Positions 8,597 to 17,534 of a stretch of DNA of 64,000 bases are shown one piece after another. Source of the stretch: Fen-455 sp050012675 (GTDB lineage Bacteria; Actinomycetota; Acidimicrobiia; Acidimicrobiales; Bog-793); contig JBEKGS010000001.1 of assembly GCA_050012675.1 (NCBI GenBank), forward strand, positions 62,001 to 126,000, in the 5' to 3' direction. The notes under the pieces are model-generated. The model was given only the letters and a program-made list of their open reading frames with translations, did not search any database and was not told the origin of the DNA. Position 1 is the stretch's first letter; each line of letters opens with the position of its first letter. Made by a program: the position numbers and the translations under genes.

Positions 8597-9766
8597 TTGC
8601 GCACCGCCCTCGCCATCGCCCGCAAGGACCTGCGCCAGCGCATCCGTGACCGTTCCGCCATCGTCGTGGGGGTCATCGCCCCTGTCTTGATAGCCGGTCT
8701 CATGAGCCTGGCGTTCAACGGCGTCAACAATTTCCATTTCACCCTGGGGCTCGTCGAGCTCGATCACGGCCCGGTGGCGGCCGAGGTCGTGAACGCACTC
8801 GACGCTCCCCAGCTGAGACAGGTCATGACCGTCGAGAAGGTTGCCACCGAGGCGCTCGCCGCCTCGGCGATCAAGAGCGGAAAGCTGGCCGCGGCGCTCG
8901 TTATCCCGTTCGGGTTCTCCTCGTCGGTGACCGGCGAGCACCCGGAGGCGCTGACGACGCTCACCTCGAACAACGACACGATCGCAGGCGACGTGGCCAC
9001 GTCGGTAGCCGGTTCGTTCGTCGCCCAGGTGAACGCCGACCGCCTCGCTTTCGCCACCGCTGTGGCCGCGGGGGCACCGAAGAGCGACACATCGCAGCTG
9101 ATAGGCGAGGTCTCGAGGCTGCGCATACCTATTCAGGCGATCGAGCGCCCCATCGGAGCCCACGAGCTGAAGGTGATCAGCTACTACAGCCCCGGGATGG
9201 CGATCTTCTTCCTGCTCTTCACGATCAGCTACACGGCGCGCAGCTTCTTCGTCGACCGGTCCCAGGGCATGATCGAACGCATGCGGGCGGCCCCGGTGCG
9301 CCCCGTCGAGATCCTGCTCGGCAAGGCCTTGTCGGTGTTCGTGTACGGGGTCGTCAGCCTCGCCACCATCGCTCTGGTCACCACGGCGGCCTTCGGCGCC
9401 GACTGGGGGGCGCCCTGGCCCGCGGCGGTGCTCGGCCTGTCGCTCGTCCTTTCGGTGATCTGCCTCACGGCCCTCGTCATCGGGATCGCCCGGACCCAGC
9501 GCCAGGCCGAGGGGATCGGCTCCATCATCGTTTTCGGCCTGGCCCTTTTGGGCGGCGACTTCTTCTTCATCTCGAACGCGCCTTCGACCATCAAGCACCT
9601 GGCACTTCTCACCCCGAACGGCTGGGCCATCCGCGGCTTCACCGATCTCGCCACTATCGGGGGAGGCTTCTCCACGATCGTCGAGCCGGTCGTGGCCATC
9701 CTGGCCTTCAGCGCCGTGGTCGGTGCCGTGGCGCTAAGCCTGGCGCGGCGCGCGGTGACATCATGA
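8597..9766 (+). CDS. ABC-2 type exporter, permease subunit 1
   Basis: A 389-residue permease with one N-terminal transmembrane helix (SAIVVGVIAPVLIAGLMSLAF), a large extracytoplasmic domain, and about five helices in the C-terminal half beginning at the MAIFFLLFTISY segment. This is the YhgE/DrrB-like ABC-2 arrangement. The cytoplasmic signature IERMRAAPVRPVEILLGKAL before the membrane core is typical. Translation starts at TTG 8597, seven bases after the ATPase stop, with GAGG upstream. The stop overlaps the next permease gene by four bases. It likely heterodimerises with that protein. Confidence 0.9.
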   Translation: MRTALAIARKDLRQRIRDRSAIVVGVIAPVLIAGLMSLAFNGVNNFHFTLGLVELDHGPVAAEVVNALDAPQLRQVMTVEKVATEALAASAIKSGKLAAALVIPFGFSSSVTGEHPEALTTLTSNNDTIAGDVATSVAGSFVAQVNADRLAFATAVAAGAPKSDTSQLIGEVSRLRIPIQAIERPIGAHELKVISYYSPGMAIFFLLFTISYTARSFFVDRSQGMIERMRAAPVRPVEILLGKALSVFVYGVVSLATIALVTTAAFGADWGAPWPAAVLGLSLVLSVICLTALVIGIARTQRQAEGIGSIIVFGLALLGGDFFFISNAPSTIKHLALLTPNGWAIRGFTDLATIGGGFSTIVEPVVAILAFSAVVGAVALSLARRAVTS

Positions 9767-10929
9767 GGGCGCTCGCCATAGCGAGGGCCTCGGGCCGCCG
9801 CCTTGTCCGCGACCGGGTCTCGCTTTTCTTTTTGATTGTGCTGCCCATAGTCGTCATCGTCATCGTCGGTGCGGTCGCCCAGGGCTTCAACACCTTCCGC
9901 GTGGGCGTGGTCAACCTTGACCACAGCCCGGCGAGCCGGCAGCTCGTGGCCGAGCTCGGCCACAGCGCGGGGCTCGTCGTCGTCGCCTATCCCGATCTCG
10001 CCTCGCTCGACAAGGCCGTGGGCCGTGAGGAGATAAGCGCCGGGGTCCTCGTGCCCCGGGGGCTCGGCGCCGCCATGGCCGACGGCTTGGCGGTGAGTGT
10101 CTCGGTGATCGCCGAACAGGCGAACAACACCCAGCAGGCGGCGGCCACAAGGGTCACCTCGGTCGTCGACGACTTCGGGGGAAGGGTCGAGGCCGCCCGG
10201 TTCGCCACCCGCTACGGGGGCAGCTTCGCTTCGAACCTCGGCCGGGCGGGCTCGCTGTCCTCGAGCACTCCGGGCGTCCGGCTCGACTCGCAGGTCGTTC
10301 ACACCGCTCAGGGGAGCCTGCCGCCGGGTTACGAGTACAGCGCGCCGACCGAGCTCGTCCTGTTCGTCTTCCTCATGGCGATCGCAGGTGGCGCGACCAT
10401 CGTCGAGAACCGGCGGCTCGGCATGTTCGAACGCATGTCCGCGGCACCGGTGCGGCCCCGGACCATCATCGCCGGCGAGTCGATCACCTACATCGTCATC
10501 GCGGCGGTGCAGTCCGCCGTCATCGTCGCCATCGGGGCAGTCGTGTTCGGCGTGTCCTGGGGCAACGCGTTGGCGGCCACGGTGCTCCTCGTGCTCTGGT
10601 GCCTCGTCGGCGCCGGCGCCGGTATGGTCGCGGGCACCGTCTTTCGGACACCGGAGCAGGCGAGCGCCATCGGGCCCATCGTCGGGATCGTCTTCGCGAT
10701 GCTGGGCGGGTGCATGTGGCCGCTTTCGATCGTCTCGACCACCATGCGGGAGATCGGCCACGCCACCCCGCAGGCCTGGGCCGTCGACGCCTGGACGAAC
10801 CTTTTGTCCAACCACGGGGACCTGGCCTCGATCTCGCGCGAGCTCGGCATCCTGGCCCTATTCGCTCTCGGCTTCTTCGCGGTCGCGACCTACAGGCTCA
10901 AGGCCATGCTGGCGGCCCGGGGGGCCTAA
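9763..10929 (+). CDS. ABC-2 type exporter, permease subunit 2
   Basis: A 388-residue paralogue of the preceding permease with the same plan: one N-terminal helix (LFFLIVLPIVVIVIVGAVA), an external domain rich in Ser/Asn, and a C-terminal membrane block starting at LVLFVFLMAIAGGATIV. The shared cytoplasmic signature is FERMSAAPVRPRTIIAGESI. The ATG overlaps the previous stop, so subunit ratios are probably set by translational coupling. The two permeases likely arose by tandem duplication. Confidence 0.9.
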   Translation: MRALAIARASGRRLVRDRVSLFFLIVLPIVVIVIVGAVAQGFNTFRVGVVNLDHSPASRQLVAELGHSAGLVVVAYPDLASLDKAVGREEISAGVLVPRGLGAAMADGLAVSVSVIAEQANNTQQAAATRVTSVVDDFGGRVEAARFATRYGGSFASNLGRAGSLSSSTPGVRLDSQVVHTAQGSLPPGYEYSAPTELVLFVFLMAIAGGATIVENRRLGMFERMSAAPVRPRTIIAGESITYIVIAAVQSAVIVAIGAVVFGVSWGNALAATVLLVLWCLVGAGAGMVAGTVFRTPEQASAIGPIVGIVFAMLGGCMWPLSIVSTTMREIGHATPQAWAVDAWTNLLSNHGDLASISRELGILALFALGFFAVATYRLKAMLAARGA

Positions 10930-11006
10930 CTGGCACGAGGGCAACGCCGCCGTAGTCCGAAAGGCAGGCAAAGTCCCGTGTTCCGGGCGGCGGCTAAGCT
11001 CGCGCC

Positions 11007-11876
11007 ATGCCCCACGACCAGTTGCTGATCGACGCGCCGCGTCTTCACGCAGAGCTTTCCGACCCGCGGCTTCGCGTCATCGACGCCACCGCATTTCTGA
11101 TCCGTGAGGTCCCCGACGGCCCCTACACCGTAGAGAGTGGCCGGAGCCGCTACGCACAGGCCCACATCCCCGGAGCCGTCTTCGCCGACATCCCCGGCGA
11201 GCTCTCGGACCCGGACTCCCCGTTCCGGTTCACCTTGCCCCGGCCCGAGCATTTCGCCCGGGCCATGGGAGCCCTCGGCGTGGGTCCGGCCACCCGCGTC
11301 GTCGCCTACGCACAGGAGTCGCCGATGTGGGCCTCGCGGCTTTGGTGGCTGCTGCGCTACTTCGGCTTCGACGAGGTGCGTGTGCTCGACGGTGGCATCG
11401 AGTCGTGGCGCCGGGCGGGCTACGAGGTGAGCGACGCGACAGCGGTGATCGAACCGGCGAGCTTCGAGGCGCGGCCGCGGCCGGAGCTCCTGGCCAGAAA
11501 GGAGGACGTCTTGAGGGTGGTCGGCGGCGAGCCGGCCTGTCTCGTCAACGCCCTCACGCCGAGGGCCTTCCGGGGCGAAGGTCCCGGTGCGTACTCGCGG
11601 CCCGGCCGCATCCCCGGTTCGCTGAGCGCCCCGGCACAGGCCTTCTTCGACGCGGAAACCTGGTGCTTCCGGCCTGCCGACGAGCTCGCCCGCGCGCTCG
11701 CCCCCGTGCTGGGGACTGAACCGGGCCTGCCCGTCATCGCCTACTGCGGAGGGGGCATATCGGCCACCGTCGACATTTTCGTGCTCTCGATGCTCGGGCG
11801 CGACGACATCGTCTTGTACGACGGGTCGCTCACCGAATGGAGCGCGGACCCGGACCTTCCCCTCGAGGTGGGCTGA
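11007..11876 (+). CDS. sseA: Two-domain rhodanese-type sulfurtransferase
   Basis: A 289-residue protein with two rhodanese domains, the layout of thiosulfate and 3-mercaptopyruvate sulfurtransferases. The inactive N-terminal domain has GHIPGAVFADI-like sequence (AHIPGAVFADIPGEL). The C-terminal domain carries the active-site cysteine in AYCGGGISAT near residue 246, preceded by RIPGSLSAP. The loop after the cysteine (GGGISAT) resembles mercaptopyruvate-type more than thiosulfate-type enzymes, but this does not settle substrate. The ribosome site before the ATG is weak. A HAD phosphatase gene follows at once. Confidence 0.88.
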   Translation: MPHDQLLIDAPRLHAELSDPRLRVIDATAFLIREVPDGPYTVESGRSRYAQAHIPGAVFADIPGELSDPDSPFRFTLPRPEHFARAMGALGVGPATRVVAYAQESPMWASRLWWLLRYFGFDEVRVLDGGIESWRRAGYEVSDATAVIEPASFEARPRPELLARKEDVLRVVGGEPACLVNALTPRAFRGEGPGAYSRPGRIPGSLSAPAQAFFDAETWCFRPADELARALAPVLGTEPGLPVIAYCGGGISATVDIFVLSMLGRDDIVLYDGSLTEWSADPDLPLEVG

Positions 11877-11881
11877 GCCAG

Positions 11882-12535
11882 TTGGCCAAAGCCGTCGTCT
11901 TCGACTGTGACGGCCTTCTCGTCGACAGCGAGGCGGTCGTGTTCGCGGCCATCGCGGCCGTCTTCGCCCGCCGGGGCATCCGGGACCTCGTCACGGGACC
12001 GGACTCGCCCCTCTACGGCGCCTCCATCGACAAGATGGTCTCCGAGCTCGAACGCCGGCTAGAAGAGCCCGTCAGCTTCGACGAGGTGGTCCACGAGCTC
12101 GACGCGCAGATCCGCGCGAATCTTGCCGGTGGCGTGCGCGCCATGGACGGGGCGATCGAGCTCGTCTCGGCGATGCGGGGGACGCGGCCGTTGGCGGTGG
12201 CGTCCAACGGCTCGCGCGAGACCGTTGAGGCGACGCTCAAGGCGGCGTGCATTCCCGAGGTCTTCGACGCCGTGGTCACCCTCGCTCCACCGCTGCGACC
12301 CAAGCCCGCACCCGATATCTACCTGCGCGCCTGCGAGCTCCTCAAAGTGGCGCCCGGTGGTGCCATCGCCCTGGAGGACTCCGTGCCAGGAGCACGTTCG
12401 GCCGCCGCCGCCGGCCTCGTGGTCGTCGGCGTGGGGCCGGCGCCCGGGCTTTCCTCTGTGGCTTCCACCGTCGTGGCGGACCTTCGCGACCCGGAACTGG
12501 GAGAGCTCCTCCGCCTCGAGACGCTCCAAGTCTGA
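11882..12535 (+). CDS. HAD-superfamily phosphatase (beta-phosphoglucomutase-like subfamily)
   Basis: A 217-residue cytoplasmic hydrolase. Motif I is VFDCDGLLVDSE with the nucleophile Asp and acid/base Asp, motif II is AVASNGSRE, motif III Lys is in LRPKPAPDIYLRA, and motif IV is ALEDSVPGARSAAAAG. The cap between motifs I and II is alpha-helical (subclass IA), as in phosphoglycolate phosphatase or beta-phosphoglucomutase relatives. Start TTG 11882 lies just after the sulfurtransferase stop with a GAGGTGGG stretch upstream; the ATG at 11837 would overlap that gene by 40 bases and is less likely. The exact substrate cannot be read from the sequence. Confidence 0.85.
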   Translation: MAKAVVFDCDGLLVDSEAVVFAAIAAVFARRGIRDLVTGPDSPLYGASIDKMVSELERRLEEPVSFDEVVHELDAQIRANLAGGVRAMDGAIELVSAMRGTRPLAVASNGSRETVEATLKAACIPEVFDAVVTLAPPLRPKPAPDIYLRACELLKVAPGGAIALEDSVPGARSAAAAGLVVVGVGPAPGLSSVASTVVADLRDPELGELLRLETLQV

Positions 12536-12554
12536 ATACGACGCGCCCGGGCGG

Positions 12555-14015
12555 CTAGGGCGCCCGGGGCCCGACGACAGGGTCGTACAGAGCCGCCTTG
12601 GTCACGAAGTTCGTGTAGCGGTTGCGGATGTCCTCGAGGTCGTTCGGCTCGGTGACCGACTGCTCGGCGCTGCGCAGGATCATGTCCGCCTGACGCGCGA
12701 GCACAAGCCTCTGCTCATGGGTCGTGGTCTCCTCCATGACCCGGGTGAGGGCGTCCATAATCTGGATCATCAGCACCGGCATGCCGCGGGCCGCCTGGCG
12801 GATCTTGTCGAATGCCCGGTTGGCCGCCCGCGCATATGAGGGGTCGGGCTCGATGAGCCGCACGCGGCCGGCACGGTCCCTGTAGACGCCCTTGCCGATC
12901 GTCGCATGGGAGATCTTCCTCAGTCCCACAGAGAGCCAGTCGATGCAAGTCACGGCGGTGAAGGGGTCGTTCACGGCGGGCGACAGCGCCCGGACGGCGA
13001 TCTCGACGAGCTGGTCGATGGCGAACACCGGCTCTTGTTGCAAGGTGCGGTACGGCCCCGTCGCATGTGCCTTGGCGAGAGCCTGGGCGACCTGTGGCGC
13101 CGACTCGCTGGGCCACACGGTTGCGAGCGGCCTTCCCGCGGCGATGAAGTGGCCGGGCCGATGGGCGAGGCGGATGACCGCATCTGTGTGTGTCGCGATC
13201 CGGACCAGTTGGGCATAGCCGACGAACTGCAGATAGCCGCTCTCGATGGCGGGGACGGCGCAGCCCTCGGTGTCGAGGAGATGGAGCAGCTCGTCCAGCG
13301 GCTTGCCGTGGTCGGCCGAGGCGGGGCCGTTCTCGTCCAGCTTCTGCTCGGCGATCTCGGCGTCGATCTCCCGCATCAGGTCACGGGCGATCGCGGCTAT
13401 CACCTCCGGCATCTGGATCGTCTTTGCGATGTGGTTGATGAAGTAGATCAGCACCGCCAGGTCCACGAGGAGCAGGGCCTCGGCGACGGCGATGGACAGG
13501 TGGGGCACGAAGACGCCGCGCCGGCTGCCGATGGCGATGGCGCCGAGGGCGAGGGTCGAGTAGACGAACGTGCCCACGAACACGCCCAGGGTCACCTGGT
13601 TCCCGACGTCCCGGACGAAGTTGCGCATCATGCGGGGACCGAACTGCTGGGAAGCCAGCGTGAGGGCAAGGATCGTGATCGAGAACACGACACCGACGAC
13701 GGTGATCACCGCGGCGGCGATGGCGATCAGCACCTCCCTGCCGGCGTCCGCGCTCTCCGTCCGGATCCAGAACGGGAGTGTGAGGTGCCCTTGGTAGGCG
13801 GCCCAGTCGATGGCGAAGGTGATGACGAACAGCACGGTGGCGACCACGACGAGGATCGTCGGCACGAGCCAGAAGGTCGTGCGGAGCGCCTCCCAGCGCC
13901 AGCTGGCGAACTTGCGCCGCGTCTCCCATGCCCGCGCGCGCTCCGCCGGTGCCCCCGGCGCGCCGGGCCCGCCAGACGAGCTGCGGACAGATGTGGGAAG
14001 TCGATCGGTGGTCAT
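12555..14015 (-). CDS. DUF2254 family membrane protein
   Basis: A 486-residue protein matching the DUF2254 family of predicted integral membrane proteins. The N-terminal third has four hydrophobic helices: FWLVPTILVVVATVLFVITF, VLIAIAAAVITVVGVVFSI, VTLGVFVGTFVYSTLALGAI and AEALLLVDLAVLIYFINHIA. After the second helix lies the family stretch LALTLASQQFGPRMMRNF. The rest is a soluble cytoplasmic domain containing a conserved-looking SPAVNDPFTAVTCIDWLS segment. The family has no established function. It is transcribed divergently from the next gene across a 230-base region that must hold both promoters. Confidence 0.85.
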   Translation of the reverse strand: MTTDRLPTSVRSSSGGPGAPGAPAERARAWETRRKFASWRWEALRTTFWLVPTILVVVATVLFVITFAIDWAAYQGHLTLPFWIRTESADAGREVLIAIAAAVITVVGVVFSITILALTLASQQFGPRMMRNFVRDVGNQVTLGVFVGTFVYSTLALGAIAIGSRRGVFVPHLSIAVAEALLLVDLAVLIYFINHIAKTIQMPEVIAAIARDLMREIDAEIAEQKLDENGPASADHGKPLDELLHLLDTEGCAVPAIESGYLQFVGYAQLVRIATHTDAVIRLAHRPGHFIAAGRPLATVWPSESAPQVAQALAKAHATGPYRTLQQEPVFAIDQLVEIAVRALSPAVNDPFTAVTCIDWLSVGLRKISHATIGKGVYRDRAGRVRLIEPDPSYARAANRAFDKIRQAARGMPVLMIQIMDALTRVMEETTTHEQRLVLARQADMILRSAEQSVTEPNDLEDIRNRYTNFVTKAALYDPVVGPRAP

Positions 14016-14245
14016 TGGGCCAGTCCTATGTTTGCCGACCAGTCTTCCCGGCGCGCCTTTGCCATCAAAGAGTACCGGCCCCGCACGAGCTTGTAAGAAG
14101 CCGCCCGGCGCGAGCCGCCACGGCGCCGGGCGGGGTCCTGGCGGCCGCCCGGTCGGCGAGGAATCCCTTTGCGAAGGCGGCCCCTGTTGCTAGAGTCACG
14201 TCTTCGACCACGACGTTCGCGCCGTGGCGACGGGGGAGGGGGACT

Positions 14246-14899
14246 ATGACCGATACGCGAGTGGACGCTTTGTCGACCGGCGCCGCCGCGGAGCTGGCGA
14301 CCGCGACCGGACAGGGCGGTAGCCCGGGCGCCCTCGGGCCCCCCCGACCGGTCATCCAGATCGTGCCTTTGAAGGGCCTGCCCGTCGTCGCTGTCGTGCT
14401 CGGCTTCCTGGTCGCGTCGATCGGCTTCAACTGGCAGTGGGGGATCGACTTCAACCACGTCGCCGGCGGCGGTCTTTGGACGGGCATAGACCTGTTCGTC
14501 GGGCTCGTCGTCGGCCCGATCCTGGGGCGGATGTCGATCCCGGCGCGCGCCGAGTTCTCGGCCAGGTTCATGCCGAAGATGGTCCTCATCATGCCGACGC
14601 TCGTCGCCATGACGCTCGCCTCCGGGTACCAGCTCGCGCTCGACCTCGGCAACTTGAAGGCGTCGAGCCCGAACCACTCGTGGCTGATCGTGTCGTTCAT
14701 CGTCGTCGGCGTCATGGCGGTCGTCGCCCTGGGCCTTCTCGAGCCGGCGAACATCGCCGTGCTTTTCGAGATGCGCAAACCGCGGCCCGACGGCGAGGTG
14801 ATCGCCAAGCTGATGAAGCGATTCATCTACACCGCCGGCATCACGGGCCTGATGCAGGTCGCAACGCTCATCATCATGACCCGGGTGGCCTCGCAATGA
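14246..14899 (+). CDS. Four-helix integral membrane protein, CopD/DUF2269-like
   Basis: A 217-residue protein with a 45-residue hydrophilic N-terminus and about five hydrophobic segments. It carries FNHVAGGGLWTGIDLFVG, which resembles the H...LW.G signature of CopD/DUF2269-type membrane proteins, where a helix-end His can bind metal or haem. The ATG at 14246 follows a strong GGGGGAGGGGG tract. The stop overlaps the start of the next gene by four bases, and both encode small multi-helix proteins, so they probably form a complex. I could not assign a function; the family link is tentative. Confidence 0.6.
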   Translation: MTDTRVDALSTGAAAELATATGQGGSPGALGPPRPVIQIVPLKGLPVVAVVLGFLVASIGFNWQWGIDFNHVAGGGLWTGIDLFVGLVVGPILGRMSIPARAEFSARFMPKMVLIMPTLVAMTLASGYQLALDLGNLKASSPNHSWLIVSFIVVGVMAVVALGLLEPANIAVLFEMRKPRPDGEVIAKLMKRFIYTAGITGLMQVATLIIMTRVASQ

Positions 14900-15336
14900 G
14901 CGTGTCGAATGTCGAGGCGCCCGGCGCGCCCGTCACCCGGCAGCGCTTCGCGCCCGTCGCCCAGCTCGGTACCGCGGCCCTAGTGCTCATAGTCGTGGGG
15001 GGCGTCTACATGGCCTCGTACGCGCCGCGCCGGCCACCGCTCACCGCCCCGATCTGCCTCGCGGCCGCCAGCGCGGCCCTGCTCTTGGTCAACGTCGTCA
15101 TGCTCTTTCGCACGAGGGGCCTCGCCTGGGACAAGTTCTTCCTTGTCGGTCGCTGGACGCTCCTGTCATATGTGATCGCGGCCGGGCTGATCGAGTTCGC
15201 CTTCGTCCACAACCACACCCGTGGAGGGCCGCTCGTGGTCCTGACGGCGATGCTGGTCCTGTTCGCGCTCGACGTCCCGCTGATAATCAGCTACACGGTC
15301 GCCCGCTACCAGTCCGCCCCGAGCCGAGCCGGCTGA
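14896..15336 (+). CDS. Small four-helix membrane protein, partner of the preceding gene
   Basis: A 146-residue protein with four predicted helices: AALVLIVVGGVYMASYA, CLAAASAALLLVNVVMLF, WTLLSYVIAAGLIEFAFV and VVLTAMLVLFALDVPLIISY. A polar VHNHTRGG loop lies between helices three and four. The ATG overlaps the stop of the upstream membrane gene, which indicates translational coupling. No recognised family. Confidence 0.65.
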   Translation: MSVSNVEAPGAPVTRQRFAPVAQLGTAALVLIVVGGVYMASYAPRRPPLTAPICLAAASAALLLVNVVMLFRTRGLAWDKFFLVGRWTLLSYVIAAGLIEFAFVHNHTRGGPLVVLTAMLVLFALDVPLIISYTVARYQSAPSRAG

Positions 15337-15383
15337 GCCCGGCGGCCGGCCCCGAACGACCTGACGCGGCACCGGCTCGGTCC

Positions 15384-16763
15384 ATGCGCGGAGATTCTCT
15401 GGCAGACGCGCCCTTTATGTTCCATGCTCGTGAGGTGGGGAGCCCTCCATCACAGGGACCCGAGGCGGGGGACCGGGCCGAGGGCGACGGCCGTGTCGTC
15501 GAGGACCCGGTGCCCGGAACCGTGACCGATGACACCGCGGCCTCGTCGTCGCCCGGCGAGCCGCCCGCTTCGGTCGGCGGCCTCACCACGCGCAGGCGTA
15601 GCGAGACCTACGTCGCCAGGCGCTCGGGGGCGGTCCTCCTCGCCGGAGTTAAGGCCCTCCTCCTCAGGGTTTGGGAGGCACGCTGGACGCTCAGGGTCAT
15701 CTCGGTCACAGCCGGTGCCGCGGGCGCGACATGGGCGGTCTGCCTCCCCTTCGGCGGCTTTGCGCCGGCCTTCGGAGCGGCGTCGGCTGTCTACGCAGTC
15801 CAGCTGACCGTGCGGACCTCGGTGCTGGACGGCGCGAGGCGGACCGTTCTCATGGGCCTCAGCGTGTTCTTGGCCGTGCTTATCCTCAAGACCGTCGGCC
15901 TGTCGGCGCTCGCGGTCATCGCCTTGGTCTTCGTCTCGCTCGCCGCCGGCCAGCTGCTGCGTCTCGGAGCGAGCGGATCGCTCCAGATCCCCGGAACGGC
16001 CATCTTCATCCTCGCCCTCGGGACCTCCGTGAGCACCACCACCTTGTTGGACCGGGTCTGGGCGACTCTCGTCGGCGCTGTCATTGGGGCTGCCGCCTCT
16101 TATGTCGCCTACCCGGGGGACCCCCGTTCGCGGGCCCGACGAGCCCTCGCGTCGCTGGCCGGGTCCATCGCGGACCTGCTCGAGGAGATGAGCGCGGGCA
16201 TCGCGCGAAGCCCCGGAGCGACCGAGACCGACGTGTGGCTGGCGAGCTCGCGGGCGCTCGAGGAGGACCTGGAGCACGCGCGCCCGTTGGTGGCCGAAGC
16301 GGTGGCGTTCCTGCGCGTGGACCCCTTCGGCCGCAAGACCGCCTCGACCGAGCTGTCGCAGGCCCTCGCCGCTCTCACGCACTCGGTGGCCCAGGTGCGT
16401 GCCATAGCGCGCACGCTGTTCGACCATCAGCTCGACGGAGCGCCGCGGCTGCCCGCCAGCCTGGCTGAGGTGCTGGCGCGCACGTCCTTGGCTTATCGCG
16501 CCCAGGCCGAAGCCCTGAAGGGGGACAGCCCGAGCGTGGACCCGGCCCTCGATGCCGTGCGCGAGGCCCGTGACGAGTCGTTGCGCAGCCTTCGGCGGGT
16601 GGACGAGACGGGTGCGTGGGTGGTGTCCGGCGCCATCCTCACCGAGGTCGACCGGATGATGCGCCAGCTCGAGGGGGATGCCCCGGCGCTCGGTCTGAGC
16701 AGCGGGGCACCGGGTCGAAAGAGCCGTCCGGGACGGCGAGAGCGCCGGGCGGCGCGCGGCTGA
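15384..16763 (+). CDS. FUSC/ArAE-type membrane protein (aromatic acid exporter-like)
   Basis: A 459-residue protein. After a disordered Pro/Gly/Glu-rich N-terminus of about 95 residues come six closely spaced hydrophobic segments (from TLRVISVTAGAAGATWAV to GAVIGAAASYVAYP), followed by a long helical cytoplasmic domain with basic end. The repeated PFGGFAPAFGAASAVYAVQLTVR and LGTSVSTTTLLDRVWATLVGAVIGA pattern matches the FUSC half-repeat found in aromatic carboxylic acid efflux proteins and in many uncharacterised actinobacterial proteins. The ATG at 15384 is the longest choice; one at 15420 is equally possible. Substrate unknown. Confidence 0.75.
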   Translation: MRGDSLADAPFMFHAREVGSPPSQGPEAGDRAEGDGRVVEDPVPGTVTDDTAASSSPGEPPASVGGLTTRRRSETYVARRSGAVLLAGVKALLLRVWEARWTLRVISVTAGAAGATWAVCLPFGGFAPAFGAASAVYAVQLTVRTSVLDGARRTVLMGLSVFLAVLILKTVGLSALAVIALVFVSLAAGQLLRLGASGSLQIPGTAIFILALGTSVSTTTLLDRVWATLVGAVIGAAASYVAYPGDPRSRARRALASLAGSIADLLEEMSAGIARSPGATETDVWLASSRALEEDLEHARPLVAEAVAFLRVDPFGRKTASTELSQALAALTHSVAQVRAIARTLFDHQLDGAPRLPASLAEVLARTSLAYRAQAEALKGDSPSVDPALDAVREARDESLRSLRRVDETGAWVVSGAILTEVDRMMRQLEGDAPALGLSSGAPGRKSRPGRRERRAARG

Positions 16764-16892
16764 CATGGGCCACGACCAGGAAGGGCTTCGGACCTTCGAG
16801 GTATATCCTGCATGCAGCGCATCTCGAGCGACGCCGAAGCGACGTCGTAGGACTGGATCGGTGGTTCCCATGCGACCCGAGTCACGGCCGGA

Positions 16893-17270
16893 GTGGAAAT
16901 TGCTCCCCTTCTTTCGGGGTTGAACGTGGGCGGCGACGACGAAGAGACCGATGCGCCGGGGCCGGCTCCCGTGGATGGACAAGAGGAGCTGGCTGTCCCG
17001 AAAAGCCGCGCCGGGCGCGCCTGGCAAAGGGTCATCCCGGCGCTGTTGGTGACGGCGGTGATGGTCATCTTCGTCGTGCAGAACCTCCACAAGACGAAGA
17101 TCAGTTTCCTCACCTTCTCGGGCAGGTTCCCTGTCGCGCTCGCGTTGCTGGTGGCCGCGGCGCTCGGCGCCCTCGTGGTCTTCTTGCTGGGATCGGTGAG
17201 GATCGCCCAATTCCGTAAGGCTTTTCGGCGTCATCAGGCACACCACGACACGACTCGAGGCAAGACATGA
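16893..17270 (+). CDS. LapA-domain (DUF1049) small membrane protein
   Basis: A 125-residue protein with an acidic N-terminal tail and two transmembrane helices: VIPALLVTAVMVIFVVQNLHKTKISFL and PVALALLVAAALGALVVFLLG. The VVQN...K..FL...  ...P.ALALL.A...G pattern is that of LapA/YciS domains, which help assemble envelope components in Gram-negatives; the actinobacterial role is unknown. The GTG at 16893 gives the longest protein; GTG 16927 has a GGGG tract seven bases upstream and may be the true start. The stop overlaps the next gene (ATGA). Confidence 0.75.
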   Translation: MEIAPLLSGLNVGGDDEETDAPGPAPVDGQEELAVPKSRAGRAWQRVIPALLVTAVMVIFVVQNLHKTKISFLTFSGRFPVALALLVAAALGALVVFLLGSVRIAQFRKAFRRHQAHHDTTRGKT

Positions 17271-17500
17271 CAACCGAGTACAAGGTGAAGGAGTGGCACA
17301 CGGGCGCGGTTCACTCCGGCGAGACCGGGGCGCCCGGGCTGCAGGCCATGCTCAACGAGCCGGAGCTGTTCGGCTTCCGCCTGCACACGGTGCTGGGCGG
17401 TCTCGACCAGTCGCTGCTCATCTTCGCCCGTGAGACCTCGACGCCGGCCCCGTCCAAGCCCGAGGCGGGTTCCGTGGAGGGTTCCGACATCCGCGACTGA
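17267..17500 (+). CDS. Small hypothetical protein, possibly DUF4177-like
   Basis: A 77-residue soluble protein coupled to the LapA gene by a four-base overlap. The pattern YKVKEWHTG...LQAMLNEPELFGFRLHTVLGGLDQSLLIFAR (an initial strand, a helix ending in a Gly-Phe turn, then two strands) resembles DUF4177 domains, but the match is by eye only. The last 20 residues are low in complexity. Confidence 0.55.
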   Translation: MTTEYKVKEWHTGAVHSGETGAPGLQAMLNEPELFGFRLHTVLGGLDQSLLIFARETSTPAPSKPEAGSVEGSDIRD

Positions 17501-17504
17501 GCCT

Positions 17505-17529
17505 GCGCCACAAGGCGCGAGGACGCGCC
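17505..17529. terminator. Likely bidirectional terminator between convergent genes
   Basis: In the 34 bases between two converging stop codons, GCGCC-ACAA-GGCGC can form a tight hairpin, and GGCGC-GAGGAC-GCGCC a mutually exclusive second one. There is no T-run, as is usual in GC-rich actinobacteria. Confidence 0.5.
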
Positions 17530-17534
17530 CTAGC

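Noticed and set aside
7589..10815. Very long minus-strand open frames (for example 7589-9598 and 9229-10815)
   Set aside because: They lie opposite a clear ABC transporter operon, are rich in Asp/Arg/Gly/His as expected of antisense frames in high-GC DNA, and contain no domain.
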